DNA of 64,000 nucleotides. Origin: Zingiber officinale. Lineage: Eukaryota; Streptophyta; Magnoliopsida; Zingiberales; Zingiberaceae. Below the pieces are notes generated by a model that did no database searches, was not told the origin of the DNA, and worked only from the letters and a program-made list of their open reading frames with translations. Shown here piece by piece: positions 23,401 to 36,159 of this stretch. The translations under genes and the position numbers were made by a program. The stretch is from the NCBI RefSeq assembly GCF_018446385.1, contig NC_056001.1:11650672-11714671 (forward strand). The letters are read 5' to 3'. How positions within the stretch are numbered: position 1 is the stretch's first letter; the number at the start of each line of letters is the position of its first letter.

Positions 23401-23969
23401 TAAAACTTTATTTCCATTAAGGATATCAATACAACCCAGTTAGGACATATATAAATGGGCTCTATAAATAGCCCATCTTTTAGTTAGCAGCCCAAGAGGC
23501 TTCCCTACCTAAAAGCCTAGTTACTGTTATTAATACAACAAATGAGCCGGTTAGAGGATCGTATCTGTGTATATATACTGACATCACCTATATACCGATG
23601 TTATTGATGGACGTGGTATAAGCATAATGATGTGGGACAAATTGATTAGTTTCAGGATAATGCCTCATTAATGCGGAGATTGCGAGGGGCATTATAGAAG
23701 GGGTCATTTTCCGTTGGCACAGTTATGTGCACACATACCTATGCATCTTTTCTTCTTTATTGCTGCTTGTTTTGCTTTGTGCCACCATTATTTTCTGACT
23801 TGATTGTTGGAGTAGCTGCGATAGAGACCTCCTTGACCTACTTATTGAAGATTTCCTTCTCTTCTCAAGAGTTTTTAGAGCCAGTCAAATCTACAAGCCA
23901 CATCACTGATGGTGTTCATCCTCATCGTTTCTAGACATGATCAATATCATTATCAAATAATATTTATTT
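23401..23969. other. LTR-like promoter region without genes
   Basis: Contains 'ctctataaatagcccatc' near 23459, a TATA box of LTR style, but no matching ends were found. ORFs here are short and unrecognised. Confidence 0.3.
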
Positions 23970-24103
23970 TAAGACATCTTCAACGGTAAACCTAAAAAGT
24001 ATATTTATTTTTACCACATCAAAAAAATAATAAACCTACTAAGAATATCTCTAACGGTAAACCTAAAAATTAGGTTTTTTTTAGCCCATTATTTTAGCCA
24101 TTG

Positions 24104-24106
<3 letters not shown>

Positions 24107-24167
<61 letters not shown>
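24107..24167. repeat. (TA)n microsatellite
   Basis: 61 bp of uninterrupted alternating TA. Confidence 0.98.
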
Positions 24168-24170
<3 letters not shown>

Positions 24171-24804
24171 TGTTTATTTTGGAGCCAAGTTATTTATTTA
24201 AAAACCAAAAACCTAAGTCCCCAATGATAATAAGTTTAAAAATAGAGATTTATTTTTTAAATTCAACAATTTAGTCCCCACTAGAGATGCCCTCCATCTC
24301 AAACTCATAACACCATATTTAATGTAGTTTTCTGTGAAATTTAAATAATAAATTCTATTTTAGCTCCAATCCACCCACATCATATCACACACAAAAAAAA
24401 AATTCTTTAAAATATTCTATTTTTCTTATTCATAATTTAATTATTAACATATATTTAAATTTATTAATATTTTATATGATAATTATTATATTTTAAATTA
24501 ATATTTCATTAATATTTATAGGTTAAATTTATGCATATAAAAAATTTAATATTTTATTATATTTTTTAAAGAAATTAGTGATATAATTTATAAACATAAT
24601 TATAATTAACATATATTAAATAGATTGAAAATAATAATTTTAATAAATTAAATCTTTACAAATATACATAATAAAATTTAAATATGCTACCAAATACACT
24701 TAATTTAAATTTATAATAAATAATAATTACATTTAAATATTCTATCAGTAAAGAAAAAGAAATAATAATTACAAATTAATTACATTTAATTTTATTAATT
24801 ATAT

Positions 24805-26079
24805 TGATCCCGTCCGAAGGTTGAGTCAGACGGAGGCTGGTCGCGGTGGCCTGGTTGTTGACGGAAAGTCGTAGGTGATCCGGCTCCCACGGGTGGCTGA
24901 CACTGCTGCAGGGCCCTGCGCACACTCAGACAATCCCCCTCCTCACGTTAGAGACCAGAACCCAGGGAAAAAGTCCCCGGATCAGGCCCCCGACGCTCAA
25001 GTCAGGTCCCTTTTTCCCCAGAAGAAACAGAGAGAGTCGAAAAAGAAAAGTTATGAAAGGAAAGAATGACGAGAGTGCGCGTACCCGCGTACGAGGAATC
25101 TCCTCCTTTTTATGCACCCGCCTCGCTTCCAGAACCTGCCTTCCTGTCAGAAAACGTTAGACGCTGGGCTTTGTCGTGTAGTCTTGGACACTTGTCGTGC
25201 TGCTATTGGTCGTGAAGGCATCTTCCTGTTTAGGAACCTCCGCCTTTACACATGGGCTTTGTCTTGTAGTGAGGGACACCTGTCAGGCCGCTATTGGTCA
25301 TGAGAGCATCTTTTTCTTTAGAAACCTCCGCCTTCGCACATCTCACTGGTATGTGATGATTAACCTTGACGGACAATTGTGATCCTTCCATTCCTGCACA
25401 GCTTGGCTCATCCTATCTATCGCGGTCGGCATCTACCTCGCACCTCTCGACCAGATCTCGCCTCTAAGCACTACTTGTTAGTCGGGCTGATCCTATGCAG
25501 CCCTGTCACTTCTGACCTGTGACTTATGGCTTGCACTTCCGGGCCTTCGAGTCGCAGACCTGCAGACCGAGCCGCTTCTGACCTTTGATTTTTGGCTTAC
25601 ACTTCCGGGCCTTTGAGTCGCAGACCTGCAAATCGGGCTGTCTCTACCTAGCTCTGCCGCTTCTTACCTTTGATTTATGGCTTGCACTTCCGGGCCTTCG
25701 AGTCGCAGACCTGCAAATCGAGCTGTCTCTACCCAGCTCTGCCGCTTCCGACCTTTGATTTGTGGCTTGCACTTTCGGGCCTTCGAGTCGCAGACCTGCA
25801 AATCGGGCTGTCTCTACCTAGTTCTGCCGTTCCTGACCTATACCCGGTGTTCCGCCTGTCGTCTCCCCTTGTCTTTCAACTACTTTGCCTCCTTGATCAA
25901 CAAGTCCACCTGGCCTCTGACTACCCCACATGTTTGCCTTTGACTACCTAGCCAACCTGATCATTGACTACTGAATCACCCTGACTATTGACCGCCACGT
26001 CCTCTTGACTTTTGACCGCTATATGACCTTGACTTTTCTAACCCTTTCCTCTTGAGCCCCTCCATTGCCAACCGTATCA
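24805..26079 (-). mobile_element. Ty3/gypsy solo LTR, TSD TATAT
   Basis: Plus strand starts TGATCC at 24805 and ends CGTATCA at 26079. Both flanks are TATAT (24800-24804 and 26080-26084). 'Cccgacgctcaagtcagg' near 24990 matches the corresponding part of element A's LTR, so orientation is minus; a TATA-like box (GCATAAAAAGG) lies near 25115. At 1275 bp it is longer than the other gypsy LTRs, partly because of the 85-bp array inside. Confidence 0.9.
25511..25831. repeat. 85-bp tandem repeat within the solo LTR
   Basis: Units start at 25511 (short, 66 bp), 25577, 25662 and 25747, the last three being 85 bp each. The core is 'ggcttgcacttccgggcctt' followed by 'cgagtcgcagacctgca'. Units are highly similar. 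Confidence 0.9.
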
Positions 26080-26271
26080 TATATAATAAAATTTAAAAAT
26101 AAAACCCTTCTCCCATACTAAATATGGTGATGTGAATAGTGCAACGCTAAAGATGGTATTCTACTATTCATCACATCATTTTTGGTATGGAATTTGGTGT
26201 GTAGATTGAAATATTTTGATACTAATTTTATATTAAATTTGGTATTTTAGTAATAGATTGGAGATGCCTTA

Positions 26272-26825
26272 GGGTTTAACTCATGTATCATCTTCTACAC
26301 GATTTTGCACCCAGAGACATTTTAGTTGTATTCCTGGCTGGTTGAGTTTCCACTAAATTCTCTATTTTGACATTATTATGGATCGGCTATTTGCCCATAG
26401 GGAAACATTTTGTTTGTATTCCTAGCGGGTTGAGTTTCCACCGCACTCGCTATTTTGACATTGTGGATCGGCCATTAAAAAAAAAAATAGCTTAGTAGGG
26501 TAGAAGGAACGTGCTCAACTACTATGAAAATGAATGGATGATAAAAAAGTACATGAAAATGGGCAAACCTGTTATTAAAGAACAAATGCACTTAAAACAC
26601 GCCGCCCATGAAACTCTGTGAAACTGATGCACTCAAGTTTTGCACGACCAATCCAAATGATGATGATGATGCAGAGAGGCCCCAAGGGTTGCATTTTTGC
26701 TATCGGAGAGGTTGCATGCTCAAAGAGCTCGAGGAAGTATTGTTGGAGATATTGAAAATTAGTTGAATTTAAATACATCAAATTAAATTTAATTTATTTG
26801 TTGAAATGATCTAAATAGATAATCT
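26272..26825. other. Intergenic, AT-rich
   Basis: Two related segments carry 'ttgtattcctggctggttgagtttccac' (near 26320) and 'ttgtattcctagcgggttgagtttccac' (near 26414), a short direct duplication about 90 bp apart. No gene. Confidence 0.5.
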
Positions 26826-26829
26826 TAGT

Positions 26830-27520
26830 CTATCAGTAGAGGTTGATTTTCTGCCAAATGTTGAAGGCAGACTGTACAGTGTCGAGTGACAGAGCGACCG
26901 AGTAAGTAGATTGACCAAATGTCCGACCGGGTAGAGGGTCGAGCGATCGAGCGGACCAAGAGAGCGGCTGAGTGAGTGACCGGCCGAGCATATCGAGTGA
27001 GCGATCGGGCGAGTGACCGACTAAGTAGACCGGGTGAGCAGCCGGGCGAGTGACTGACCGAGCGAGCGACCGGCCGGACAGGCTTGCAGCCGGACGACTT
27101 GCGGTTGAGCGGACAAAGAGGTCGAGCGAATTGAGCGAACGACTGAGCGAATGGAGCGAGCGTCCAAGCGAACTGAGCCACTGGACGGACGTACTGCCAA
27201 CCATACGAAAAGGTCGACCGACTTGCAGCCGAGCGAACGTAGAGGTCGATCGAGTGAACGCAGAATTCGAGCAAGCAGATGGACCGAGGTTTGCGAGGGT
27301 CGTAGTTTCCTTGAAATAGATTCGCCCCACCTCTGACCGTGCTTCGAGGTTTCCTCGGGTCGTCTGTTTCCTAAGATACAACGGTGAACCGTAATTCCCA
27401 TCAAACATTGATGGGCACGGCGAACTGAGAGGTACCCGACTGCTATGACAAGCACTCCGCCGAGCAAGAGATGCACGACAGAAGAGAAGAGGAGCGTAGG
27501 TGGAGAGCTTCAACTTTTTG
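26830..27520. repeat. GC-rich 'gagcgaccgagcga' repeat tract next to an LTR-like promoter
   Basis: From 26880 to 27290 words of the type gag-cga-ccg-agc-ga recur without a fixed period. Because these lack stop codons, several frames on both strands stay open for up to 230 codons. 'Ctccttatataggagc' at 27551-27566 resembles the TATA region of the gypsy LTRs in minus orientation, so this may be U3 sequence of an old LTR. No LTR pair or TSD was confirmed. Confidence 0.5.
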
Positions 27521-27566
27521 AGCATGTAACCTTTTACCTATGGTCACAGCCTCCTTATATAGGAGC

Positions 27567-28968
27567 TCAAACCAATGGGCATCGTGAATGATCGTTCTAA
27601 TGATCATTATTCGCTTGTTGTAAAATGTCAATATTTCAATCGGATGCATTAATCTTTAATTTAATGCATCCGTTACACCCTTAAATAAGCAGTAAAAAGT
27701 TTGTGTGACAAAATATTGATTGTTTCACTTGGAGAAATTCTGTCTCGACGGATCCGATATTCGACGCGCGTAGGTCATGCTCGCGTAGGTCGTGCTCGTA
27801 TATGAGTCAACTTAGTTTAGTGCAATTCGAACTCCTGGATTTATATCTCCTATGTACTCATGCACGAGAAAAAATCTCTCCCTATATATTTATTCACATA
27901 TGAATCAATATAAACTAATTAATATACTCTAAAACTTTCAATGTTAAATTAAAATTTCATTCATGATAAAACCCCATACCTCTTCCATTTATTTTTTGAT
28001 TCACATATATCCCACCGGCGCTACCTTCCAGATTGAGGGCACTTAGTCGAGGAAAGCGACCCACAAATGGCGAAGGACAATTCAGCTTGGAGGCGATGAA
28101 TGTTAAAATTTGATCAAAAGATGTGCCCGTTGGTTGGCAATTAAGAGCAACTCGATCGTTAGATGGCCAATGTGCTATCATTATACCGTTCTTATCCATT
28201 GGATTCCCTCAACACCGAGAACCCTACGTTCCACTTTATCAGCTTTAATCAGATCAGCCAATTTATCAGACTTGACTGGTACGACGCTTCCTGCGACCTT
28301 GCCCTCGCAGTTGCATGGTGCTATCGCTTCGCTTGAATTGACAATGGAGGGGCCTCCTCATGCTCCCTCCTGCACCTGCTCGGCTCTGCTCTGCTCTGGG
28401 AGAGACCACGGCATGCAATTGCAAGCATCATGGACTCTGTCCGTGCAATTCCTTTTTCAAACTCACCGCAATTCTCGCCGCTCCATCACTTCGTCTACGA
28501 TATCTATCTGTCCCACCACCGACTTCCCTCGAAAAGGGTAATAAAGCACCAACATAGTCAAAAGCACAGGTCCCCCCTCACCCCACAACTCTGCTGCTTC
28601 TTTCTTCTGCGAGACTGCCACGCACCCCGTGACCGCCTCCAAATTCAAATACCTCCTCATCATTCTCACAATAGATAACCAAATTCACTGTGATCTGCAC
28701 GAGATTTACGCTAATTAATCATGCCTTGCATTGGTAAAGAACAGCTTTAAGCAAATGCTACGAGTTGCATTGGTGCCAGTTAATCACCACCGCGTGAATA
28801 AACTACGCCTTTTCCGGGAGAAAGATCAGAAAAAAGAGAGGTCCTGTTATCTTATAAGAAGTTTAATTATACAGATAGTAGCGTAGCAGCGGCAGATTTT
28901 TTTTAAAAAAAAGGCACTCATGTCTAATACTAGTCAAAACCAGTAGTGAATTGGTAGGTACTTTTAAT
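27567..28968. other. Patellin gene 3' flank, no recognised gene
   Basis: ORFs of up to 143 codons (28110-28541 plus) show no recognisable domain or conserved composition. The 28700-28968 part is the probable 3' UTR and terminator of the patellin gene. Confidence 0.35.
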
Positions 28969-30519
28969 TCAATTAGCATGTTTGCGGACGAAGTATCGGT
29001 AGGCCGCCACCTTCCTTCTTCGGGAGCCGGTGTTGTCCAACGACAGCACCATCTTGCCATCCTCCTTGGCCGTGAACACATGGTGGATTGGCTCGTCAGC
29101 CGACGCGGGAATCCTCCTCGTCTTCTCCACGACGATTGTGTAACTCCCGTCGTCGCTCGGCACGTACACCGCGCCATAGTCCAAGTCCCACCCGCCCACC
29201 GCAATGTCCCACGCTATGGTTGCTCCTCCCTTGCAAAATTTTGACCACTGTAATTTATCCCGAGAAAAATGTACAGTCGTGGGAAGAGGACTTGTTCGTG
29301 TAGTATCTACCTCAATGCCGTCGATTTCGAGGTCTACTTTTTCGCCTCCCTTGATGATGAACTCTGTGGCCGGCTTGGGCGGGCCGTTCTGGAGGTCACC
29401 AGGGTGGCTCAGCCCTCCGTACTGCACCGGCACGAACTCCGGCCGGATGAACCTGCGATAAATCAAGAAAATATTCGTGATTATTTGTGAGAATGATGAA
29501 AAATTAATCAAGAAATAGGAGAGGAGAAGCAGAGAGAGGTATGAGTCGATCACTTGTAGAGCATCTCAGTCACATTCCCTTCTCTGGCGATCACAAATTT
29601 GCTTTTGGTTCTCTCAGTTAGGAATGGGCTTATTACAGAATAGAGCAGGCTAAAGTACCATGGCACATTGATGAACACCTACACAAGTTGAAAATTTTAA
29701 TGAAAAACAGAGAGAAAGGGAATGAAGGATTTGAGGGAAGGAAACGAAACGAACCTTTCGTGCGACCATTTCGGGGTAGTTGTCCTGGAAAAGGGAGAGG
29801 ATGTGCTTGGAGGCAGCGCGGAGCTCTCGCTTGGGCATGTCCTTGAGGTCGGTGACCTGGATGATGGCGTTGACGCCGGCGGGTCGGAGTTGGAGCAGGC
29901 GTACGCCGCGTTCCATCACCTGGACCCGCCACCGGAGGAAGCGCTGCAGCTTGTCGGCGTCGCCCAGCACGCGCTCGTACACGGCCTTGTCCTTGAAGAC
30001 CCCGTAGGCGTTGTAGCATACGGGGTGGCCGCGCCGGTCCCAGCCGTGCATGTACGCCACCACTCCCTCCAGCTCCTTGAACCCCACCAGCTCCTCCTCC
30101 GCCACGCCGTCCGCTCCGAACTCCGCCCGCCACTCCGCGCACCGCAGCAGCATCGCGTGCGCCTGCCCAGCGTCAAAGTCGCGCGCACGAAGGAACTTGA
30201 GGAGCACCACGTCCGTACGCCCAGCGGCCTCCTCACCGTCTTCGGAAGCGCAAGGAGGTGGAGCGACAGGTACGCCCCACATGGAGATGGGCTTGGCGGC
30301 GGAGGATAGAAGCTGCTTGAGTTCGTCCAGGGCCTTGAGCTCCGACGGCTTGAGTGTGGAGATCAAGTAGGAGTCCTCGTCGAAGGAGGAGGAGCGGTGG
30401 AGGACGGCAGTGGCGGTGGTGGACACGGCCGTGGCCTCCATAAGGGAGCTCAGAAGGCTTCGTTTTGTGGCGGGTTTGGGAGAAGAAATGGGATCAGGGT
30501 TAGCTAGAGCTGGCTCCAT
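28969..30519 (-). CDS. PATL6: Patellin-6-like SEC14/GOLD protein, 4 exons
   Basis: Exons on the minus strand: 30519-29755, 29678-29554, 29452-29311 and 29229-28969; 1293 nt, 430 residues. Order: variable N-terminus, CRAL-TRIO N helices (about 60-135, with LLKFLRARDF), CRAL-TRIO lipid-binding fold (about 140-300, with GHPVCYNAYGVFKD, IIQVTDLKDMPKRELR and NVPWYFSLLYS), then a GOLD domain (about 320-428, GGATIAWDIAVGGWDLDYGAVYVP, KVAAYRYFVRK). Patellins are phosphoinositide-binding peripheral membrane proteins acting in cell-plate formation and membrane traffic. The second Met (30519) is preferred because it gives the usual family length; Met at 30612 would add a His- and Leu-rich stretch. All splice sites are GT-AG; intron 3 is 81 bp with no stop and in frame. 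The first exon is very GC-rich. Confidence 0.92.
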
Positions 30520-31813
30520 TGGCTGTAGAGCTGCAACTGAGTGTTTGGTTGTGAGATTTATTGGGACAGAGTGGAGGAGGAGGTGGTTCTGGTGGTGGTG
30601 GTGGAGTGTCAAAGGGGCCTAAGTGGAAGAGAGGAGACGAAGAAGGGGTGGGAAGTTAAATTGAAATGAACTGAATGGAGATTGGAGACGGGAGAGGGAA
30701 GGGGCAGTGACATTATGATGATGGCGTGAGGGAATTCTTTTGCTTTTATTATTATCCCTTTTGGTGCGGCAGAGCAGGAGGCATGGACGGCCCGTGATTA
30801 ACTTTTTTTCTATATGAAACAAATCTCTTCTTGCCCTATCGCCTACACTGTTTGTTGTATTTAAAAAAAAATTCAAACTGATACCATTTTTTTCCCCATG
30901 CTTGGTATTAATTATGTTGTAACGAATCATACGGCTATATGCAGTTGGTATATCAACTTTTTTAATTGCCATCGAATATGATTAATTCGTTCCCATGAAT
31001 TTTTTCATTAGGTATACAATTGATTGATTTTAGGGGTAACTAATCTTATATTACTAAAGTTTTCATCAGTTATCGCCCATTAATCTAATATTCTCAATTG
31101 AGTTTAGGTTAATTTGAATTTTAAATTTAGAATTTTTTTATTAAATTGAAATTTTATTTAAAAATTAAGATATTATTCGAGTTTGAATTTAAATTTAAGA
31201 TTTTCATGTTAAATTTAAATTCGGATTAGATTTTTTTTTTATAATAACCCATCTAACGCATCAAAATGGACTCCCGGAGCAGTTGATATATCAATTTGTT
31301 TTCAGGGAGGGTTAGCTACGAATAGTTATTACCTTGGAATATGTTTCACCTAGAATACAAAGATGAGATTTAAGCATATGGTGATGATTGGACACAACGA
31401 GGTACCGTGGCTAAATGACAAGTGACAGTTTGACTAGCAGGGACTATCTAACACTGTACACTGGGAGGAGACCAAACTAAGCTTCAATGAAATATTTTCA
31501 TAAGAATATCGACATGAAATCTTAACAGTGATCTTGATCGGAGCGAGTTGACCACAAAGAAAGGATGCGGAGTTAAAAAAAAACAAATTGAAAATCAATT
31601 GATATATTTGGTAAGTGAGATTATTTAGTGAATGGTAAATTTTTCCTGCTTTCCCTCTCAGTTTTTTTTCTCTGACATTTTTTTTTTCTTTTCCATTCAA
31701 ATCAATTTTTCCTCTATATGGCGTGTTCTCATCACAGCTCTTTCTTTTCCTCGATGTTATTCTTGTAACAATTCTACCTTCTCTGTGACGCATTGGCGGA
31801 CGTCGTTTCTCAC
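30520..31813. other. Patellin upstream region and AT-rich intergenic
   Basis: 30520-30700 is the likely 5' UTR, rich in CT on the minus strand. Beyond that the sequence is AT-rich with no supported gene or promoter motif I can fix. Confidence 0.4.
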
Positions 31814-31952
31814 GACGAAGTTAAATTTTTTCCTCGAATTGTCCTTACCGTGACTTTTCCCTCCCTGCGAAGTTAGGTTTTTTCCTCGACGTCATCCTCA
31901 TCGCGACTCTTCCCTCTCCGCGATGTGTTCTCGCAGCGACTCTTCCCTCTCC
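31814..31952. repeat. 53-bp imperfect tandem repeat
   Basis: Units at 31814-31866 and 31867-31919 share gcgaagtta, ttttttcctcga and gactcttccctc-type words, with a partial third unit to 31952. Non-coding, CT-rich. Confidence 0.65.
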
Positions 31953-34900
31953 TCGACGTAGTTCCTCATCCGGTGAGCTATCTCCTGAATGTTCATCTGA
32001 TTTTGTTCTACGATCTTAATTTGATTTTTTTTCCCAGAGCACATGCAAGTTATTCTTTCAAGTCATCTTTTAGGTATTTTTATCTTTGTCTCAATCTTTT
32101 AGTTGCGTTGACATTTATTTTCTTTGTAGTCTTATGTGAGCATGATGCTAACTAGGTACTGATATAAGCCATTAGAATCCATTGTTTTTCTTTGTAGTCT
32201 TCTACGAGCATGCTGCTAATCAGAATGTATTTTTTTTCACTCATTTAATGAGATGAGAAATCAGAATTCATATTTAAAATTGTTAACTAGGTAGAGGTAG
32301 GAATAATTCTTCATAAAACTACAATAGATGCCCAAATAATTCCAGCAAAGAATGTTCTTCCAAGTCATCTTTTAGGTATTTTCAACTTTGTCAAGTCGTA
32401 CTGTCTCAGCCTTTCCCATTACCTTGCTATTTTTTTACGATCTTGACCTTTATCTGATACGAAGAAGAATATTTTTAGTAAAGAAGAATATAAAAAAATA
32501 GAACTCGAAATGTACCTTGAGAGATTTGCTTACCATATATGATGCTCATAGTTTTGTTCTTATTTTAAAAATGATAACTAATTTGCTTGTTACTAATGAT
32601 ATTTGTACTACCTTCCAATCCTAAAGTTACAATTACTTGGGATTTTCTCTTCCTCGGGTATCATAGCAAACAGAGCATTTCTAGATACGAGTTACTGAAG
32701 ATGTCATATTATCTATTCTCAATTATATTAATCTTAGGGAATATTTATTTCATCTAATGAATAATTTGTATTAGCATTTCATGTTGAAAAGTAAATAAAA
32801 TCATCGGTAACATATATAAGGTCCCATAGCTTGAGATATTACCATATGAGATTTTGAGATCGAAACTCGATGGTATAAATATACCTTTCCTCGTGCCTTG
32901 GCTACTTGCAAAAATCATATTCTATCATAAACAGTTGATTTGTAATAGATATTTTAAAAAAAAAAAATACAATGAATAAAAATATAATGTGAGACAGGTA
33001 GGTAGTGTAGTTAAAATAAAATGTATAAGATATATATTTATATTAATTTCTTCATTAGTAAACCAAACATCATATATGGTAATATTAATGATTCCCTAAT
33101 ACTAACTAAACAGTATACTTTTATCAATCAATCTTAATGGCATTCTCATTCGATGGTTCTAACCAAACATGACCTTAGAAGGAATAGAGTCACAGAGTTA
33201 CTATAATACAATAGAAATTAATTTATGATGAATATAGGTTCTCAGAGAAACTCCTTTCATCCTTAACTATTTGACAATCGTACCCGAGACACCTTTTGTT
33301 ATAATGATACGTTTTGTCAAGATTTCAACTTCCAGATTTTACAGGAGAGTCAATAGTGGCTAGAAATGATGAATATGGGAAGATAATGTTATGTTGCATT
33401 GCCTATTTCACTGTTCCTGACTGTCCATGGTAATCATAGAGGACATAACACTTAGGTGACGATCATTGAACGTTATACAACCTATTCGAGCGTAGATGGA
33501 CCAACAACATGATCCATGTTACTTGCCTGTCAAACTTCTCGCACTACTTTAAGAATTGCAATAACGTCTAAAAAACGAGGTAAACAAAACGACAAGATAT
33601 GGTTAAACATCCAGAATCGAACTACATTAGGCACGTGGAGTGCAACTAGACTTCACTTACGATATTAAAGTCTCAAAAAGTTAAAAAGTAATTAAATGTG
33701 AATTGAGTTTTACATTTTTGAGTTTGAATAAGATAGAGAGGCTAAGTAAAGAATGGAAATCCAACATTATTGTGATCCAGGACAGCTGCAGGGCAGGTGC
33801 TGAATTGGAACAAGTGAGGTCGTGACTAGAGACAAGCTGCTGACCCATCAGACAACCGGTGCAGTTAATTGAATTGTAGAGAGAATCGAGAAACAAAGCA
33901 GTGTGATGTCAGGCGAAGGCTCTTTTGCGGATGCGACAGCAAACACAAAGCAGACTAAGTGTGGTGCTGCATAAAACGGACAAGGATCCAACCCACCCTT
34001 CCTTTACTGTGACCATGAGGCTGCTGGTGGTGGTCCTCGCTGCTGCTGTGAATGAGAAAGTAACTGGGGCGAGGAAGAGAGAGAGGAAGCGAGGCCGGTA
34101 CAGCACGTGTAGAAGGTACGCATCGCTCAGCGGCGGCACCAGCAGCAGAATCTGGTCTCAACCCACCGCTCTCTTTAACGACAGTAAGAGGTCGGTACAC
34201 ACCCGCCATGCGCGCACATGGTGCTACCCTGCCCTCGCATGCATTTTGCTGTCAGCATGCTTCCCTACCACACCGGCGAAAATTCGTCGATCGATGGAAA
34301 TAGAACAATAATTTTCCTTTTTGCCCCCAACAGCAAAACTGCTTAAGATAAATTAGAATGACTGATTAAAAGTTTTCATAAAATTTACACAAATTTTGCA
34401 TTATAAATGTAAACTAGCTAGTTGTTATAGGAGTTGATACGAAATCTTAATTTTATACTGCAGCACGAAAATTATGGCAATATCAACTTCGACACTGAAA
34501 GCATCACTGTCTTGTTATCGACAAAGCTAGTAGGCTAATGAGTCATTATAGCCAAGTATGTCAATAAAGCGGAGACTCAAGTGGCAACATAATAGATCCT
34601 GATCCACAATAATTATCTTTTATATAACACCTAATAGCGCTGTAAACAGAAATTGCGTAATGATTATAGGGATTGAAGCACAGGCTGAAAGATATAATAT
34701 GTTTTCTATCACAGCACATGACATACTGCACATGACATACTGAGATACTAGGACACACAGTGGATCCAAAGTTTTACTTCAGAACAAATGATATACTGCA
34801 CGGCTTGGAGTCCACTAAACTAAAACATAGAGACGGCCATCAAGCTTCAAATTGATCAGATGCAGAATATGAATTAGAAATTAAAAGACAACATAGAGAC

Positions 34901-35659
34901 GGCATGAGATATTAATGAATAAAACAAAGAAAAGAGTGTAAAAAACACCTAGAAATAACAGATTCAGTTAACCAGAAATAGAAATGATCAGATACGCACA
35001 TTCGAAAATAAAATGATCGATTGCAAGATGTAACCGAAGGACTATGCATTGCCATGCTTCTAAAGTCTGGAGAATCATCAAAAATAGCACATTCAAGAAT
35101 TGACTCTGTTATATATATTATACTTTTTTAGGAAAAACAAGACTGAGACCAGAGGTAGATATAATTATTCCAAAGATATCAAATAACACCAAAAGAAAAG
35201 TAGAAAATAATAATATAGTAAGAACAAGTCAGCACCACAGGTAAACAAAAACACTTAAACAACAATGGCAAATGAAGCCATCGAGTCAATATTTGTTGCA
35301 GGAGCTTGGGACAATTACTTCAAAACAGCAGAACTACATATATTCCAAATGAATTTGTTATTTTGCAGAATCTACACACCTGATTTGAGTGGAAACAAAA
35401 ACAAGGTAAAATTCGGACTATTTTACCAGCCTTCCATTCCATCATTGGGCTTGTTATACCATTGGAAAACAAGGTGTATGGAAGAGTGCCAAGAAAATAA
35501 TAATCGGATTTCTTTTTTTATAGTTTACCTGGAAGGCAGCACTTAAAAGGCTAGGAAATAAAATCAAACAATCCCATTTAAAATATAGATTAGAAAAACA
35601 ATTAATAAAATACAAACTTCTATTAGTAGCAAATGAAGAGAAAGTGCAACAAAAAGAAA
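31953..35659. other. Intergenic, AT-rich, no gene recognised
   Basis: No convincing ORF. 33040-33180 ends in 'aaccaaacatgaccttag', a word typical of MITE termini, but its partner end was not found. 33900-34310 is more GC-rich with open frames on both strands that match nothing I know. 34700-34800 has a small repeat of 'catgacatactg'. Confidence 0.35.
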
Positions 35660-36158
35660 GAGACGGAAGTCGTCAAGAGACTTCAACCATCTGCTAAGGA
35701 GGGTCATACAATACATAAATGTGAAGGAAGTCCAAATAGCTAGAAGAAAAGAGACATCTGCCAAGCCCATGGCGGTGTTAGACCGACGACAATTGAGTAG
35801 CTATCAACCCCCAAAGGGGCCCGATCGGGGGAGACACAGTCACACCATGAGCGCAATGATGCATGCCGTGCAGCATGTGGCAGCCGGTCGCTCGAAGGCT
35901 GCAAAAGGCAAGCATGGAAGCCACTATTTTGCTCCTTTCATCAGTTAGCAACAGCGACTGTTATGATCTTACTCCGGTCGCAAGCAGACCGACCCCACGA
36001 GGTTATCGTTGGCAGTCACCATCACCCGATCGGCATCGTTGTCGTCGATCAATTGACCGGAAGGAGGAAATGAGAGGGGCATTTGAGCGGCGCCATCATC
36101 AACCCCAGAGAAGGAACAACATGAGTTGAGCCCAAGCTTCTTCCGAGCAGAACAAACC
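35660..36158 (+). pseudogene. gag: Element B gag fragment
   Basis: Reads RDFNHLL, then YINVKE matching the YINVEEAQAARRK segment of element A, PPKGPD and further Arg-rich gag sequence, in shifting frames. It begins abruptly after unrelated AT-rich DNA. Confidence 0.7.
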
Positions 36159-36159
36159 C

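Larger units (their letters stand above)
23970..26271. mobile_element. Possible DNA transposon with terminal inverted repeats
   Basis: Left end taagacatcttcaa at 23970-23983 and right end ttggagatgcctta at 26258-26271 are inverted repeats of one another with 12 of 14 bases matching. Without the inserted solo LTR the element would be about 1 kb, AT-rich and non-coding. 'Gcatctccaa' ends are common in plant MITE-like elements. The TSD is not clear. Confidence 0.35.

Noticed and set aside
26833-27525. 230-codon minus-strand ORF as a gene
   Set aside because: Composed of short GC-rich repeats lacking stops; several other frames are open too and no domain is recognisable.
26753-27940. Complete solo LTR (tgaaaatt...actttca) around the GC-rich tract
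   Set aside because: Possible ends but the flanks gatat and atgtt do not agree, so boundaries are unsupported.
28110-28541. 143-codon plus-strand ORF and opposing 80-codon ORF near 28000
   Set aside because: No recognisable domain, no splice-consistent extension, lies in the patellin 3' flank.
29722-30309. 195-codon plus-strand ORF opposite the patellin exon
   Set aside because: Same reason: antisense shadow of a high-GC3 exon.
33040-33180. Tourist-like MITE
   Set aside because: Only one candidate terminus (ccaaacatgacc) is present; no partner inverted repeat or TSD found.
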